A DNA stretch of 64,000 nucleotides, taken from Mytilus trossulus. Lineage: Eukaryota > Mollusca > Bivalvia > Mytilida > Mytilidae. Shown one piece after another: positions 1 to 11,610 of this stretch; position 1 is the stretch's first letter; the number at the start of each line of letters is the position of its first letter. The DNA is taken from positions 47,562,955 through 47,626,954 of the forward strand of contig NC_086375.1 in assembly GCF_036588685.1 (NCBI RefSeq), written 5' to 3'. The translations under genes were made by a program, and so were the position numbers. The notes beneath the pieces are model-generated. The model searched no databases, was not told the origin of the DNA, and worked only from the letters and a program-made list of their open reading frames with translations.

Positions 1-58
1 CCAAAATTACTAGTGTAAAACCATTCAAACGGGAAAACCAACGGTCTAATCTATATAA
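1..58 (+). repeat. Fragment of dispersed repeat family B
   Basis: The AGTGTAAAACCATTCAAACG...CCAACGGTCTAATCTAT segment recurs at 43370-43412 on the plus strand and inverted at 38878-38925 and 17330-17385. The element continues off the window edge. Confidence 0.75.
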
Positions 59-62
59 ATTG

Positions 63-2366
63 TTTACATTACTTAAAAATTCCAGATCGTATGAAAATAA
101 ATCGCAGAGTGTTCATTATTGTCAAAAATAACCAAAGCTAATGGACCAATGGCAAGTGCATTCGGAGCAGCTTTTCAACTTATTAGTATAAAAAGTGGTA
201 AAGAAAAAATATGCAGTTCTCTTGTCGCCATAGATATTTGGTTTACCAATGTTATCTTATAATATATCTATTCTTGCACCTTTTTCCCTGAGCGTTTTCA
301 ATGGCATTGTCATATTGTATATATTATGTAGTCTTTTAAATGCAATGTATTTATATGTACTGTGCATCATTGGATAAAGAGTACTAAAATTATAGTGACG
401 TCAATTCAAAATTTAAAATTTAGATTTTTTTACTTATCGAAATGGGTTTTAGTTCTTACAACCACTATTCACTAATTTATTCATTTTTTTTGTAGGTGGT
501 AATATTTTATTGCTTGTTTGATGAAGCAGCAAAACTACTCAATCGTATATTATATTGAAAACGCCCTTGTAACAGTTGTAAAGTTTAAAGTACAAGTTTA
601 TATTTATTCTAAAATAGTAACGCAAAGCTGTCCTGTTTCGTTTGATATTGATAACGCGTGGGTCGTTTGTATTTTATAGTACAATATAGTATAGGCAATA
701 ATGTGGTGGAGTTGAAACAGTTTTAGATCTAAGGGTGCTCAGACTTTTGCTTATCAAGACAATAATATGTTGTAGAACTAAAACACACAATAAACAGTTC
801 AGCTTCCGACTAGATGACCACAAACTAATAAGGAAAGAACCCAGCTCACAATTAAACTTTGATATGTAGTGTCAAATTGTCCTCGCTACTAAAGGAAGTG
901 AATATATCTATCTAGAAGCTCTATGGTAGTAACAACTAGTTTGATATACTGCTGAGTATTTGTATTTGTATATTTAGTATAATAGATATAAGAAGATGTG
1001 GTTTGAATGCCAATAAGACATCTCTCCATCCAATACTAGAAATGCATGGGAAGATAGTGCAAATTGTCAAAGTCAGATGAAAAGAACGCATACGCATTTC
1101 AATCTCCTTACTGCGGATGATATGGTTGATATTTGGCAACAATTACAAAAAAACATGCCATCAATTTTAAACTAAGAAAAGACCATTTGACATAAGGCAG
1201 GGGTAGGTAGGGTGGGGCCCTCTGGAGATTTTGTTTTGCGGATTGACTATTCATTTTCATCTGTTTCTACGCTGGCATTTCATCCCTTTTGTATACAAAT
1301 ATTTCCTGCAAGAGTATAAATAATATGCAGCTCTTTCATTTCCAAAGTGGATTACTGTTTAAATTGGAATAATGATATAGCGTATTCATAGTTCTAATTA
1401 GAAATGCCGGATTTAGAATTCTACTAACATGAAAGTCTGCATGAAATGAACAATCCACTACCAAAAACGTAAGTTAATAACGTTTATTTTACTGCCAATA
1501 TTTTCCTTTCTAATTAGCGCAACAATTATCAAAGACAAAACGAAAGCAAACAACGGATGCCACATAAGGAGCAGGATTTGCCTACCACCCCTAAAAGAAA
1601 CCAAAACCAAACAAACAAAAACACCCGATATCACCCCTAGTTTGGATTGTGTTCGTGTTGCCAAGTCTTATTTTATGTTATGCTTTGCAGACTGAAGCCT
1701 GGATTACAGAATCGAATCCTGAAGTGGAAACAATATCAATTTGTAAGCGCAATCCCGATAATAGAGTTCATAGTTATAATACTAGAATACCTGTGTTGCA
1801 CAATGTTGCGTCTGGTATTTTTTTTTTTGGTGTGGGAATAATTCATTAAGTGAAACAAGACTACATACTCTAGTGGATAGTTGCTCATTGGCAATCATAC
1901 ACATATTTTCTTATTTTTATAACATTCATTTTAAGCATTGCACAAAAAAACATCGTAATGTTGTAAAAAGAAGTACAGTCACCACATTAGAGTGCAAGTT
2001 TGTGTAAATTTATTACTTTGAGATTGTTTTCAGTAACTGTGATACTTTTGATACGGTGTTGTTTGATTGTTATCTTGTCATTTTTTCTTCTGAAGAGTAG
2101 CATTTGTTACTCACTGTTCATAATTAAAAGGGTGAAATTTAAAACAAAATAAAAAAGAAACAAAACTAAACCCCATCACATGATAACCTCGTAAAGAGAT
2201 ATATGTTATAAAGTTTGTTTTTGTACTTTTGTATTGACACGTTCAATCATTGAAGTCCGTTTTTGGTGTGCGAGTGTCTTTTAGTGTAAGAAGTAGAGTT
2301 ATGAGAAAAATGTATCAAGTACAGAGGAAATAATAAAAAGAAATATTGTTTTTCAAATTTAAACCT
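63..2366. other. Intergenic, AT-rich, with repeat scraps
   Basis: No gene is supported. Short pieces of common repeats are visible: a family A head at about 992-1040 (plus; GATGTGGTTTGAATGCC), a diverged family E piece at about 1545-1640 (GGATGCCACATAAGGAGCAG), and a family A end at about 1870-1920 (minus; GGATAGTTGCTCATTGGC). The rest is unremarkable AT-rich DNA. Confidence 0.5.
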
Positions 2367-2372
2367 TTTATT
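2367..2372 (-). promoter_or_regulatory. Candidate polyadenylation signal for GTPase copy 1
   Basis: AATAAA on the minus strand, about 480 bases after the stop codon of the copy 1 gene. It is the first canonical hexamer I noticed downstream. In AT-rich DNA this motif is common by chance, so only position supports it. Confidence 0.3.
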
Positions 2373-2854
2373 TTCATTGCTGACATAAATGATATTGCTG
2401 CTGCACGAGATTCTGATAATGAGACTAAAGTCTTCGGTGTGAAATTACTAAACTCAACACTATGTCAATAAAACAAGTCCATAACGGGAACTAGGATTTG
2501 ACTGTGATTTGCTATGTAGTTGCAACTCGCTATGGTTGAAACTATGATGTGCTATAGCTGAAACTGACCATGGCTGTAATGTCTTTGACGGATAAAAAAG
2601 TTCTTGTCAAATAAAGGAAGTACTCTTCTATATCCTATCAAAATTTACCAAGCCTCTGTTTCAAGTTTGCATGACATGAATGATCCATCAACGGCGCGTC
2701 CTCTGTGGCGTAGTTCAGGGTAGATCTAACTCATTAGATGAGTTTGTGCGCGAATTGTGAATGGTATTGTTCGTCACTGATTGTTCACTCAGTTTTTCAT
2801 CAGATGGATAGAGATCCGTCTATAAGTTTATCCAGAGTTTATGTTCATGTCTCT

Positions 2855-3999
2855 TCATCTAGCTAACAGATGACGGAGAAGGCTTGAACGCCTTCTTTTC
2901 TTGTTTTTAATGACGGACAATAAAACATCTTCAAATACTTCATTCACTTCTTCCTTGTTATATGATGAACATTCAACATAAGCGTCAATTCCGTGTTTAT
3001 CCATTATGCATAGTCCTTCTTGTTTAGACACATTGTTGTTCTCATCATCAATGTCTTTTCCAGTAGCCACTAAAATCACCGGTGTCTTTTTGCAAATCTT
3101 TCTGATTTCTGGAATCCAGAATGATTCGATGCTTTCAAATGAATCTCTGTCTGATAAACTGTAACACAATATGAAGACCTCTGATCCCTTGTAGGATTTC
3201 GTTCTAAGTTCTTTGTAGTCATGCTGAAAGAATAAAAAAAATATTTTATCAGCTTTGAGTTTAATTCATTTTTGTAAGATTTCCCGACCTACCCCTTTTC
3301 ATAAAATAACGATATTGGAGAAACCCGAGGTTATTTCCAAGAAGTACGTGAGAAAGTACATACATTTAAATGCAAAGATAACCCTATTATGCATCCGGAT
3401 TTATCGATTAAAGTTTCCCGGTACAGTACTGCGGTACTATATTTTAATCAATTAGTACATTTTTTCGTTGCTGCACTGCACATATGATGTAGAAATTTAA
3501 ATATAAAACTAGTATGAATCGGTTCTTTCAAGTTAAAATAATATAAATCTGACTACATCATTTCCATTTAATCCCTTTTCTGGTAGCCGGTAGTTTTTTC
3601 TTCGGCCTTGGAAGTTGTCTCATTAACTAATACCATCATAAATGAAACTCATTTAACCATTTTTTATTTATCATCTTAAACTCTCAACTTTTGTCTTTAT
3701 TTTAATATTTTAAAAATAGCAATCACATTATTATTAGTCTATTTTAATCTATACTTTTCCATAATTTTAACTGAATTCTAGCAAAAATGTCATCTTACCT
3801 GTCCAGAAGAGTCTACAATCCTGAGAGTATATTTGTCTCCCATAAACTGTGTAAGTACAGAATGCTCGTTAGTCACTGTAGCTTCATAATCTTCAATAGT
3901 CAGATCACCAATAAATGTTTTACAGATCTGAGATTTCCCCACCATTCCATCTCCAACTATGGTACAAGTAACGGTTTTATCACTAACTTGAGAAATCAT
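2855..3999 (-). CDS. Atypical Rho-like small GTPase, copy 1 (2 coding exons)
   Basis: Coding exons are 3799-3999 (67 codons) and 2855-3223 (122 codons plus TGA), giving 189 residues. The 575-bp intron runs 3224-3798 (CAG|gtaaga donor, tttcag acceptor, phase 0). Motifs seen: G1 GDGMVGKS (residues 16-23), switch-I Thr in EDYEATVT, G3 DSSGQ (63-67, at the exon end), then a Rho-type stretch (SEVFILCYSLSDRDSFES), G4-equivalent ATGKD and G5 ECSS. Differences from canonical Rho proteins: Ser for Ala in G3, Lys of TKxD replaced by Gly, Phe/Asp/Tyr of the effector loop changed, about 11 residues missing where the Rho insert helix lies, and a basic tail ending HLLAR with no CAAX cysteine. Family knowledge: Rho GTPases are molecular switches for actin and membrane traffic. 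Inferred: nucleotide handling and membrane attachment are unconventional. The start is the only Met ahead of G1. Its close paralogue is at 28533-29712. Confidence 0.9.
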
Positions 4000-4069
4000 T
4001 GTCCTGAAAGTAGTCTAACTAGTCTGAATGTATTAAATTAGTATAGCTCGTCTGAAGGTAGAACATGAA

Positions 4070-4185
4070 ATGATTATTTTTAAACACCTGAGGTCTTTAT
4101 ATATGGCCTCATCTCAGGTATTGATCCGGAACGTTAGATCAACAACCTTGAAAATCAAGCAAACAACCTGTATCATGTAGTTTAC
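4070..4185 (-). promoter_or_regulatory. TATA promoter of GTPase copy 1
   Basis: TATATAAAG on the minus strand at 4095-4103 lies about 95 bases upstream of the ATG, a normal place for a TATA box with a short 5' leader. The surrounding block (an ACACCTGA element just 3' of the TATA box, a CCGGA core near 4126-4130, and an AACAACCTTGA element near 4141-4151 as read on the plus strand) recurs ahead of the paralogue at 29712. It also recurs in the relic at 15.6-15.7 kb. Conservation across three copies is the main evidence. I cannot name the bound factors. Confidence 0.6.
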
Positions 4186-4600
4186 AGGTGTAGGGGTTCA
4201 AAGATCTTTATATATTTAAATACTTATATTAAATCATTAAATTAAATCATTAAAAAAGATTGAAAAAAGATCTTTGATTTAACGAACAACATTAAAAGGA
4301 AATGTCCAGTTCAGTATTGGGGTTTTTCTTAGGTGTTCAACACGAATTTGTGATGTTTATTGAATTAAAATGATGTACTGCGTGTATATTAAATATAATT
4401 ATGGTGTGCTTTTTCACGAATTTCTTGTTCAAATAAACTTTTATATCTACTTTATCAAAAATTAAATAAAAAAAACGCAAATCGTGAAATGTTCTGTATT
4501 CGTATAACATGTAACTTTAAGGTCTGTAACAAGTTCGACCACTTATGAGTCAGGCTATCTGGACCTTGTGATGCTCGTAATAGTTCCGTCTTTATTGTAG

Positions 4601-4825
4601 AAAAATTGAGAATGGAAATTGGGAATGTGTCAAAGAGACAACAACCAGATGAAAGAGCAGATAGCAGCCGGAGGTCACCAATTGGTCTTCAATGTAATCT
4701 GTTGTACAGACCAATTTCTTATAAAATTGAGAATGGAAGTGAGGAATGTGTCAAAGATACAACCCGACCAAAAAGCAGAAAAACAGCCAAAGCCCACGAA
4801 TGGTCCTACAACACACCGACAATGT
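4601..4825 (+). repeat. Two tandem partial copies of repeat family C
   Basis: Two heads reading AAATTGAGAATGGAA.. then ..AATGTGTCAAAGA.ACAAC lie at 4601-4700 and 4721-4825. Longer copies of the same family sit inside the Cdc42-like gene intron at 51365-51700 and 52820-53160. Confidence 0.75.
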
Positions 4826-4830
4826 ATTGA

Positions 4831-7800
4831 ATTCCTTTTGCAGTTATTATGTATTACCTCAATTGTTTTAATTTATACTTTTCTTTTCGTTTTCGTTTGC
4901 TTGTTTGTTTGCTTGCTTTTTTTATTATTATTTATTTGTTTTTATATTTTTTAAGCTTAGGTACCAATTATTAACTAAAGACATTAAAAATTCTACTGCA
5001 CGTTTTAATATACATGTACATGTATAATCAAATGCATGGTATTTGAAACCAGAAACAAATGAAGTTCAAGACTACAAGATTTGTAAATTTGATTGGTTTG
5101 TGTAAACTCCTCAGTAATTTAATATGCAGTAGCAAAGAATTGGATAAACAAGGCGCTCTTCTTATTTAAATAACCTAAGAGAACTTAAAATTCAGTACGA
5201 ATCCCGTACCAGGAAGTACGCTTATCTTTATCTAAAGTAAATAGAAACTTTTCCTTATACGAGAAAAGTCTGCGGAAAAACCGATCTGTTATTATGAATG
5301 TTGATCTTTAGTTTTAAATGCAAGGAGCTCAATGTTTAACTAATAAAGTCCGTGTAAATATAGTTTAATAAAAAGAAATAAGAAGGCTGGTCCAGGGCAA
5401 TGACTGTATTTTTACTACAATTCTATATACAAATCGTACACTCACTGTTTATTAAAACTAAAATAGACTTTTAAGCTTTTTATGCGACCACAACTAAAAA
5501 CAAAGCAAACTATTTCAATGACATAACCTTTTTTTCACTGATAGAGGTCGTTCAGTATCGATTTTTATTCAAATGATGTAAACCAGTAACTACTTGTTTG
5601 ATTGTCATATTTCAGATGTCATAAGATTGATTGTTTTAAAAGTACTCATGACGGCATCAATGTCAATGGATTTTAGTATGTGCACCTTTAACATATCGAC
5701 ATGATTGTAAATAGGTCATTGTTTTCTTTCGTGATTCAAATCTTTTGAAACTTGAATAATAAAAAACTATTTTGTTACTAATGTGAAATTAACAAAGCGA
5801 AGTTGGCATGTACTTATTTAATCGTAATCTTAAGCATCTAACGGAGGTTTTGACGATTGTATCAAAAGTTGATGAATAGAACCAGTCTTCATCGTAACAG
5901 TTAAAACGTACTTTTAAAACAGGTGATTTACTAAATTCCTAGGTCAAATAGCGACATATATAGATTAGATATTATTTCTCACAAATTAAAAATCTTTATT
6001 TTCTGGAAATGATTTCATATACATATCAGTATAAAATAAGATAAAACAATAAAGTATGTGACACTATCGAAGTTATGTGGGTCGGATCAGATAAGAGTAA
6101 GTCTACAGCCCTTATTACGATGTTACAATGAAGAAAATTGTTCAGAGCAGGCTTATGAATCCAAATGCACGAGTAGTGGCATATCACCTAAATGTATTCA
6201 CAATTCATCAATTGAGTGTTGGTTACTATTACGTTTTAAAATTGTACTTGTCCATTCCCCATTCAACAAATACACACCAGTCGATCATAAGACCCGGCAA
6301 ATCGTAATTGGACAAGAGATGAATAGGTATGAATGCCAAAACTTAAGGACAGTAGTCCAAATGGAATGAGATTGTAAATGACCATATATATGCCCTCCCG
6401 TTGCAGTTTTTACTTGAGTGTTTTTAGATGTATTAATCGTCGTCATTAATACTAGCCAAACTGAAGGTTTCCTCCTCAAGGATCTTACTGAAGACGAGAT
6501 AGCAATATTACCATTTTTCATATACCCATGAAATTTGATATTGCATGATATCGAACCAGATTTAACGTAACAGCATAACCAGAAGTACAATAAAATTCAA
6601 AAAGCATACGAAAACCGTTTCTCAACAGACCAAATGGTGATGCAGGATCTTGTGATGTAGTATAGTTAATAGAAAAAGCGAAAAGGCATAGAGGATAACA
6701 AGACTGTCTCTAGTTTAATATGACACTGTATATTTTACATGTGAAGATATTAATTAATTTGACATATAATGCATGAATACATTTATGATTCATAAAAAAA
6801 ATATAGGGGAAATTTATTCTTCATTGACATTTATGAATGAATTTGCATTATAAAATTTAATTACTATTAAAACATACAGTTGTTACCTCTGACGTTCTGT
6901 GTTTGTTTTGTTTGATTGGCTGTGTGTAACATAGTTGGTTTTACACGGACAAATAGATTCATTGATACAATTTTCACATCCAAGTCAAAGATTAAACACA
7001 AATAACTGCTTGCTCAACTAATTCATTAATTAATGCAGCCATCTACTTTCTATTCCTTATACTTAATGTTATGTTTGATCACAAAAGTTTGTATTTTATA
7101 TGTTTATTGTATACCTTGTACGTGAAATTTCAAAAGTCAAATCTGAAAATAATTATGATAATGATATAGGGACATCCTGAACGATCTCCGTAATATGATA
7201 GATAGGTTACTAGACCTCACGCGATATCAGTTTACTTCAAATCATGTAGGAAAAACCTATAGATACATATTTTTGAAAAGGAAAAAGAAAATAGAAGTCG
7301 ACGAGAGGACCAAACCCAGCCACGACAATTAAAAGCAGTGTAAAAAGGGAGGGAAGATCTGTACGGAAATGAGATATGAAAATAGGAACATGTGGTATGA
7401 TTGCCTATGAGACAACTCTCCACACAGAAAGTAAATACACTGACAAATAATTACAATCCTTACAAAAAGAAGCAAAAACATTAAAAAAAAACCGACCCCG
7501 TTGCCCCTTCCCCTAAAAGAAACCCAAACGAACCCAAAACAAACGTAATAAAAAAGTTTTGATAATACAAACATTAAATTCACTAAAAGCCAGTAGCAAT
7601 ACCAGGTGCGATTGATGGTAACAGTGCATTCTGCATCACACACGAAAGCTTTAAAAGAAACAAGTGTTCCACCTAAACTCATTGAAAAACCTATAATCAT
7701 GTTTAAGTGCATGTAAATAATAGCCTTTGTCTCTTTGGGATTTTATTTCATCATATGAAAGCCAGTGTCAATGTGCATGTCTTATAAGTAGCAAGTTAAG

Positions 7801-8334
7801 TTCATCCGCGTAAAGAGCTTATATTATTAATCTTTGTGGACAAAGTCACACTTTGATCAAGGTGACATATAGGACATACATTAATCACTCTTGAACAAAA
7901 TTAATGCTGTGATTGGGGTGTCTGTTACTGCACAAAGAAGATACTATTACATTTGTTATACTTTAGTTAAAGGGTGTTAGTCGCTCTAGTTAGTTGTAAT
8001 GTGAAACCTCTTTTAAAAGACACCACAACCAAAAAGGCGTTTTTAAATATATAGAATTGCACTGTCACGAATTTTAATTTAACGACTTACAATAAGTACT
8101 CACTGTGTTGATGCATTTATTCTGATAATAGTGGTAATATATAAAAATAACTGTAATTTAATCTGTTATTTTGTATTTTTTTAAAACACATTGAAAACAT
8201 AGAAATACGAAAATAAACCAAACATAACTCGTCCACAAATGAACGTGTAAGTGTTCAAACGCACTAAGATTGGTATATTTAGACTTAAATTGAAGTTATA
8301 CTTAGTGTCCGAAGATAAAGGCAACAGTATTATA
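4831..8334. other. Intergenic AT-rich stretch
   Basis: No coding frame resembles a known family. A family A head is visible at about 7385-7440 (ATGTGGTATGATTGCC, GAGACAACTCTCC). Nothing else could be assigned. Confidence 0.45.
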
Positions 8335-8465
8335 CCGCTATTCGAAAGTCACAAATCGATTGAGAGAAAACAAATCCGGGTTACAAACTGAAATTGAGGG
8401 AAACACATCAAATATAAGAGAGAACAAAACACAAGCGACAATGCAACAAACACAGTGCATCGTTG
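8335..8465 (+). repeat. Dispersed repeat family F
   Basis: CGATTGAGAGAA..CAAAT..CGGGTTACAAACT and the following A-rich stretch recur at 31425-31560. In the second place the repeat runs straight into a family D segment, so F may be the 5' part of a longer element. Confidence 0.6.
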
Positions 8466-9005
8466 TCGATATAGCGTACCAACTGCATCCTTTTAATTTA
8501 TTGCAATCTGATTCGTTTCTGTGCCTAGTTTGGCTATTGACATAACTTTACAAATTTTGAATCAAAGTTGCTATAGTTTTGAATGCTTTATAAATGTAAT
8601 AATAGTTATAGGTTCATATGATCTACGGTAAATCATTCTTAGGTTTTTAATCATTAGTTTAGAAGCATGTCAACATATTAATTAATTTATAATTTATCAG
8701 CGCATATATATGTATATATTAGAAGAGATATGAGTCATGTGTCATATAGACAGTAATGCAATACATGCATTTTTTACATATACACATTCTCTTGGTCTGG
8801 TTTTTTTCCCAACTGTCCCTTGTTTATTCTATAATGAAAGCACATAGGTCAATCATATCGTCGTTAACACACAAGTATACAGATAGTTTAAATATTTGAT
8901 AGAAGTTAAATCTTCCAATAAGGCAGATTGTTGATTTTTAATTTGTAAATCCATGATTTTTGCGCTGTAAAATATGAGCCGGAATTTACAATCAGAACCC
9001 CTATG

Positions 9006-9061
9006 CCGAAGATTTAAGACTACATATTGCTCTCCGAAGATTGAAGACTACACATATTACT
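9006..9061 (+). repeat. 28-bp direct duplication
   Basis: CCGAAGATTTAAGACTACA.. is followed immediately by CCGAAGATTGAAGACTACA.., two units of 28 bp with a few changes. Confidence 0.7.
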
Positions 9062-9104
9062 GTGTAAATAAACACTAAAAAGTCTCTAAAGGGTTGGCAT
9101 TTCG

Positions 9105-9370
9105 GGAAAAATTAACCTGACAAAAATATCAAACTTCAAACGAAATTTAAATCGGAAATTCCTTTTAAATTTTGCAAGATCAAAGCTCAAACATTTCAAA
9201 CGAATGGAAATCAACTGTCATATTCCTAACGTAGTACAGACATTTTCTTTTGTAGAAAATGGTGGATAAAACCTGTGTTTATAGCTAGCTAAACATTTAA
9301 CTTGTATGACAGTAGTCTAGAATTCCATTATTTTGACAGAAGTGTGTGAGTAAAAAACAGACGTAAAAAT
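9105..9370 (+). repeat. Dispersed repeat family D
   Basis: Landmarks are an AACTGTCATATTCCTAACG piece, CATTTTC.TTTGTAGAAAAT, GGTGGATAAAACC and TTGTATGACAGT. The same order recurs at 35345-35660, 45985-46300 and 62845-63130, with partial copies elsewhere. No coding frame is retained and its class is unknown to me. Confidence 0.7.
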
Positions 9371-9754
9371 GCAGATTAAGTACATGGAGAAAGCCTCGAA
9401 ATTAAACCACTTAAATCATAAGACTACAGCTGCATTTTAAAACAGAGAATTTCATGATAATGAATTTTTTTCCCTCCAAAAATGACTTTCGCTTTGTGTG
9501 AGGACGAAACTCATAATAAACTAATAACCTTTTGGTTTTCGGAAGACACTTGGTTTGAACTTGTTTTTATAAGGAAGTTCCTATTCGATATTTCACATTT
9601 TTTTTTTTTTTTCTTCAAATTTACAGACTATTTCCTAAGTGTTCCAAAAACAACCCCATATTTCTTAGTATTCAAAACGAAAGCATCTTAATCTGGATCT
9701 GCCTAACTACTTCCAAAGAAGGCATCTAATACAAAGCTCTGATTCCTTTCACGA

Positions 9755-9915
9755 ATTTGGTAATACTTTTTGGACCTTTTGGATTATAGCTCTTCATCTT
9801 TTAAATATGCTTTGGATTTCAAATATTTTGGCCACGAGCATCACTGAAGAGACATGTATTGTCAAAATGCGCATCTGGTGCAACAAAATTGGTACCGTTG
9901 ATTTTATTATTATAT
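9755..9915 (-). repeat. Diverged single unit of the ~355-bp family H
   Basis: TTTTGGCCACGAGCATCACTG ... CGCATCTGGTGCA ... TTGGTACC follows the reverse complement of the tandem unit at 24009-24915, with many substitutions. Confidence 0.6.
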
Positions 9916-10399
9916 ATAGATACATTTTTGTTTGTTCATGAAGATACTGTTATTTTAAATTCTAGCAGCGAACATCCTTAAGAGCAATGGCATTTGAACG
10001 CCAGTATACAGGTGATACTAAATGATTCTCATTTGACCAAAGACAGCCTAAGTAAGGGAACATATGGGTAATACACCTATGTAGTGTTTTGATATTGTCC
10101 AAGTATTGACTTAGAAATTGTGAAGGATACACACTTATCCTAAATTGATGCAAATGACCTTTTAACTAGTTAATTGTGGAATTGTTATCATGCTTCTAGT
10201 CAAAATAAAACCAGGATGGAATTTACAACTAAATGTTTTGCGAGATCTTACTAAATAAGCCATTCTTATGAAGAAAGAAATAGCTAAGGTACAATTTTGA
10301 AGGTTATTACGAGCAGACAGTCAAATTTAATGTAATAAAAATATCAACAAAGGTATTAATAATAAGGATATTGACCTTATATCCCTGTTTATGCAAAAG

Positions 10400-11605
10400 T
10401 ATATCAAAAAAATACTGAACTCAAAGTCAAGTACGGAGATAGTCCATAAAACTGACAAAAAATCAAACGTTATCAAACCAACAGATTAAGCAAAAACAAC
10501 TGTTGTATTCCTTACTTTGTACAAGCATTTTCTAAAGAAGTTAAGATTTCGATGACAATTGCAACAAAAATCTGTATTAATGTCAATTTTAATTCATTTT
10601 TCAATTTAACTAGTCATTGGGTTTTAGTTTTATCTGTGAAAGATCATAAGTCGAAATAATTTCACAATGTTATATATGAAAATACCAACCGTTGTTGAGG
10701 GTATATCACCATAACGCTACTGGACTAAAATTGCTTTAAATTTACAGTATTCTGTAGATATAAAGTAGTTGGTGAATCGCATAAAATATAACGGGTACTT
10801 TCATATTTAAATGTATATAATGTTATGTTACTATTATGCGAGTTCTACCTGTGAACTTAGTAAAAAGAAAATTACTTTGATCAAGTCAAAAGAAATCAAA
10901 ATTTCTGTATATACATCAGTATCAAATAGACAGAAAAGTTTAACAGATCATGCTGAGTCACTTAGGAGGCCTTTAATTTTCCAACAAATAAATATTAATC
11001 ATATTTGTGAACGATAAGCTATAAACTATGCTTCATGAATCTAAACTTTAACTTTGCGGTTATATTTGTAGGTATATCAAAGCATGTTTCTTCCCGGGAG
11101 AAGTTTTGCCATCATTTCACCCACTCTTGAGGTTAATATATGATATTTTACTTAATTCAGGTTTATTATTATTATTCTTATGGTTTAACGTATCAATTTT
11201 TTTTTATACAAATTAGAATTAGCTGTGGGTATCCATTTTAATGCAAATAAAGGCAAAGTACAGTCTACAATAATATAACTTTGGGATTTTTATAGTATGT
11301 AATGCCAAATGTATAATTTGTGCAGGTTGGCTAAATATCAAAAGTTACGAACCAAAATAAATTAACTGGTAACACACTTGCTGTCCTGCAGAAAAGCAAG
11401 ATGCTTAGTTTTGAAGACCGGTATACTACTTTTGCCTTTATTTGCATAGATCCAAAAATTAAATAACGAAAATACAAAACTCCGAGGAAAATTCAAATCG
11501 GAAAGTCCCTAATGAAATGGCAAAATTAAAGTTGAAACACATCACACGAATGAATAACAACTGTCAAGTTCCTGACTTGAAATAGGCATTTTCGTATGTA
11601 GATAT
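10400..11605 (+). repeat. Two partial family D copies with AT-rich spacer
   Basis: Family D segments lie at about 10400-10545 (ACTGAACTCAAAG ... ACTTTGTACAAGCATTTTC) and 11460-11605 (AAAACTCCGAGGAAAATTC ... CTGACTTGAAATAGGC). Between them is AT-rich DNA with no supported gene. Confidence 0.55.
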
Positions 11606-11610
11606 AACTC

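Noticed and set aside
2855..3169. A 104-residue stand-alone GTPase fragment starting MCYSLSDRD
   Set aside because: The first codon is TTG in the middle of exon 2. The true exon begins at 3223 after a tttcag acceptor and joins exon 1 at 3799.
7329..7712. A 127-residue membrane-like protein on the minus strand
   Set aside because: Hydrophobic because the DNA is T-rich on that strand, and part of it overlaps a family A repeat head.
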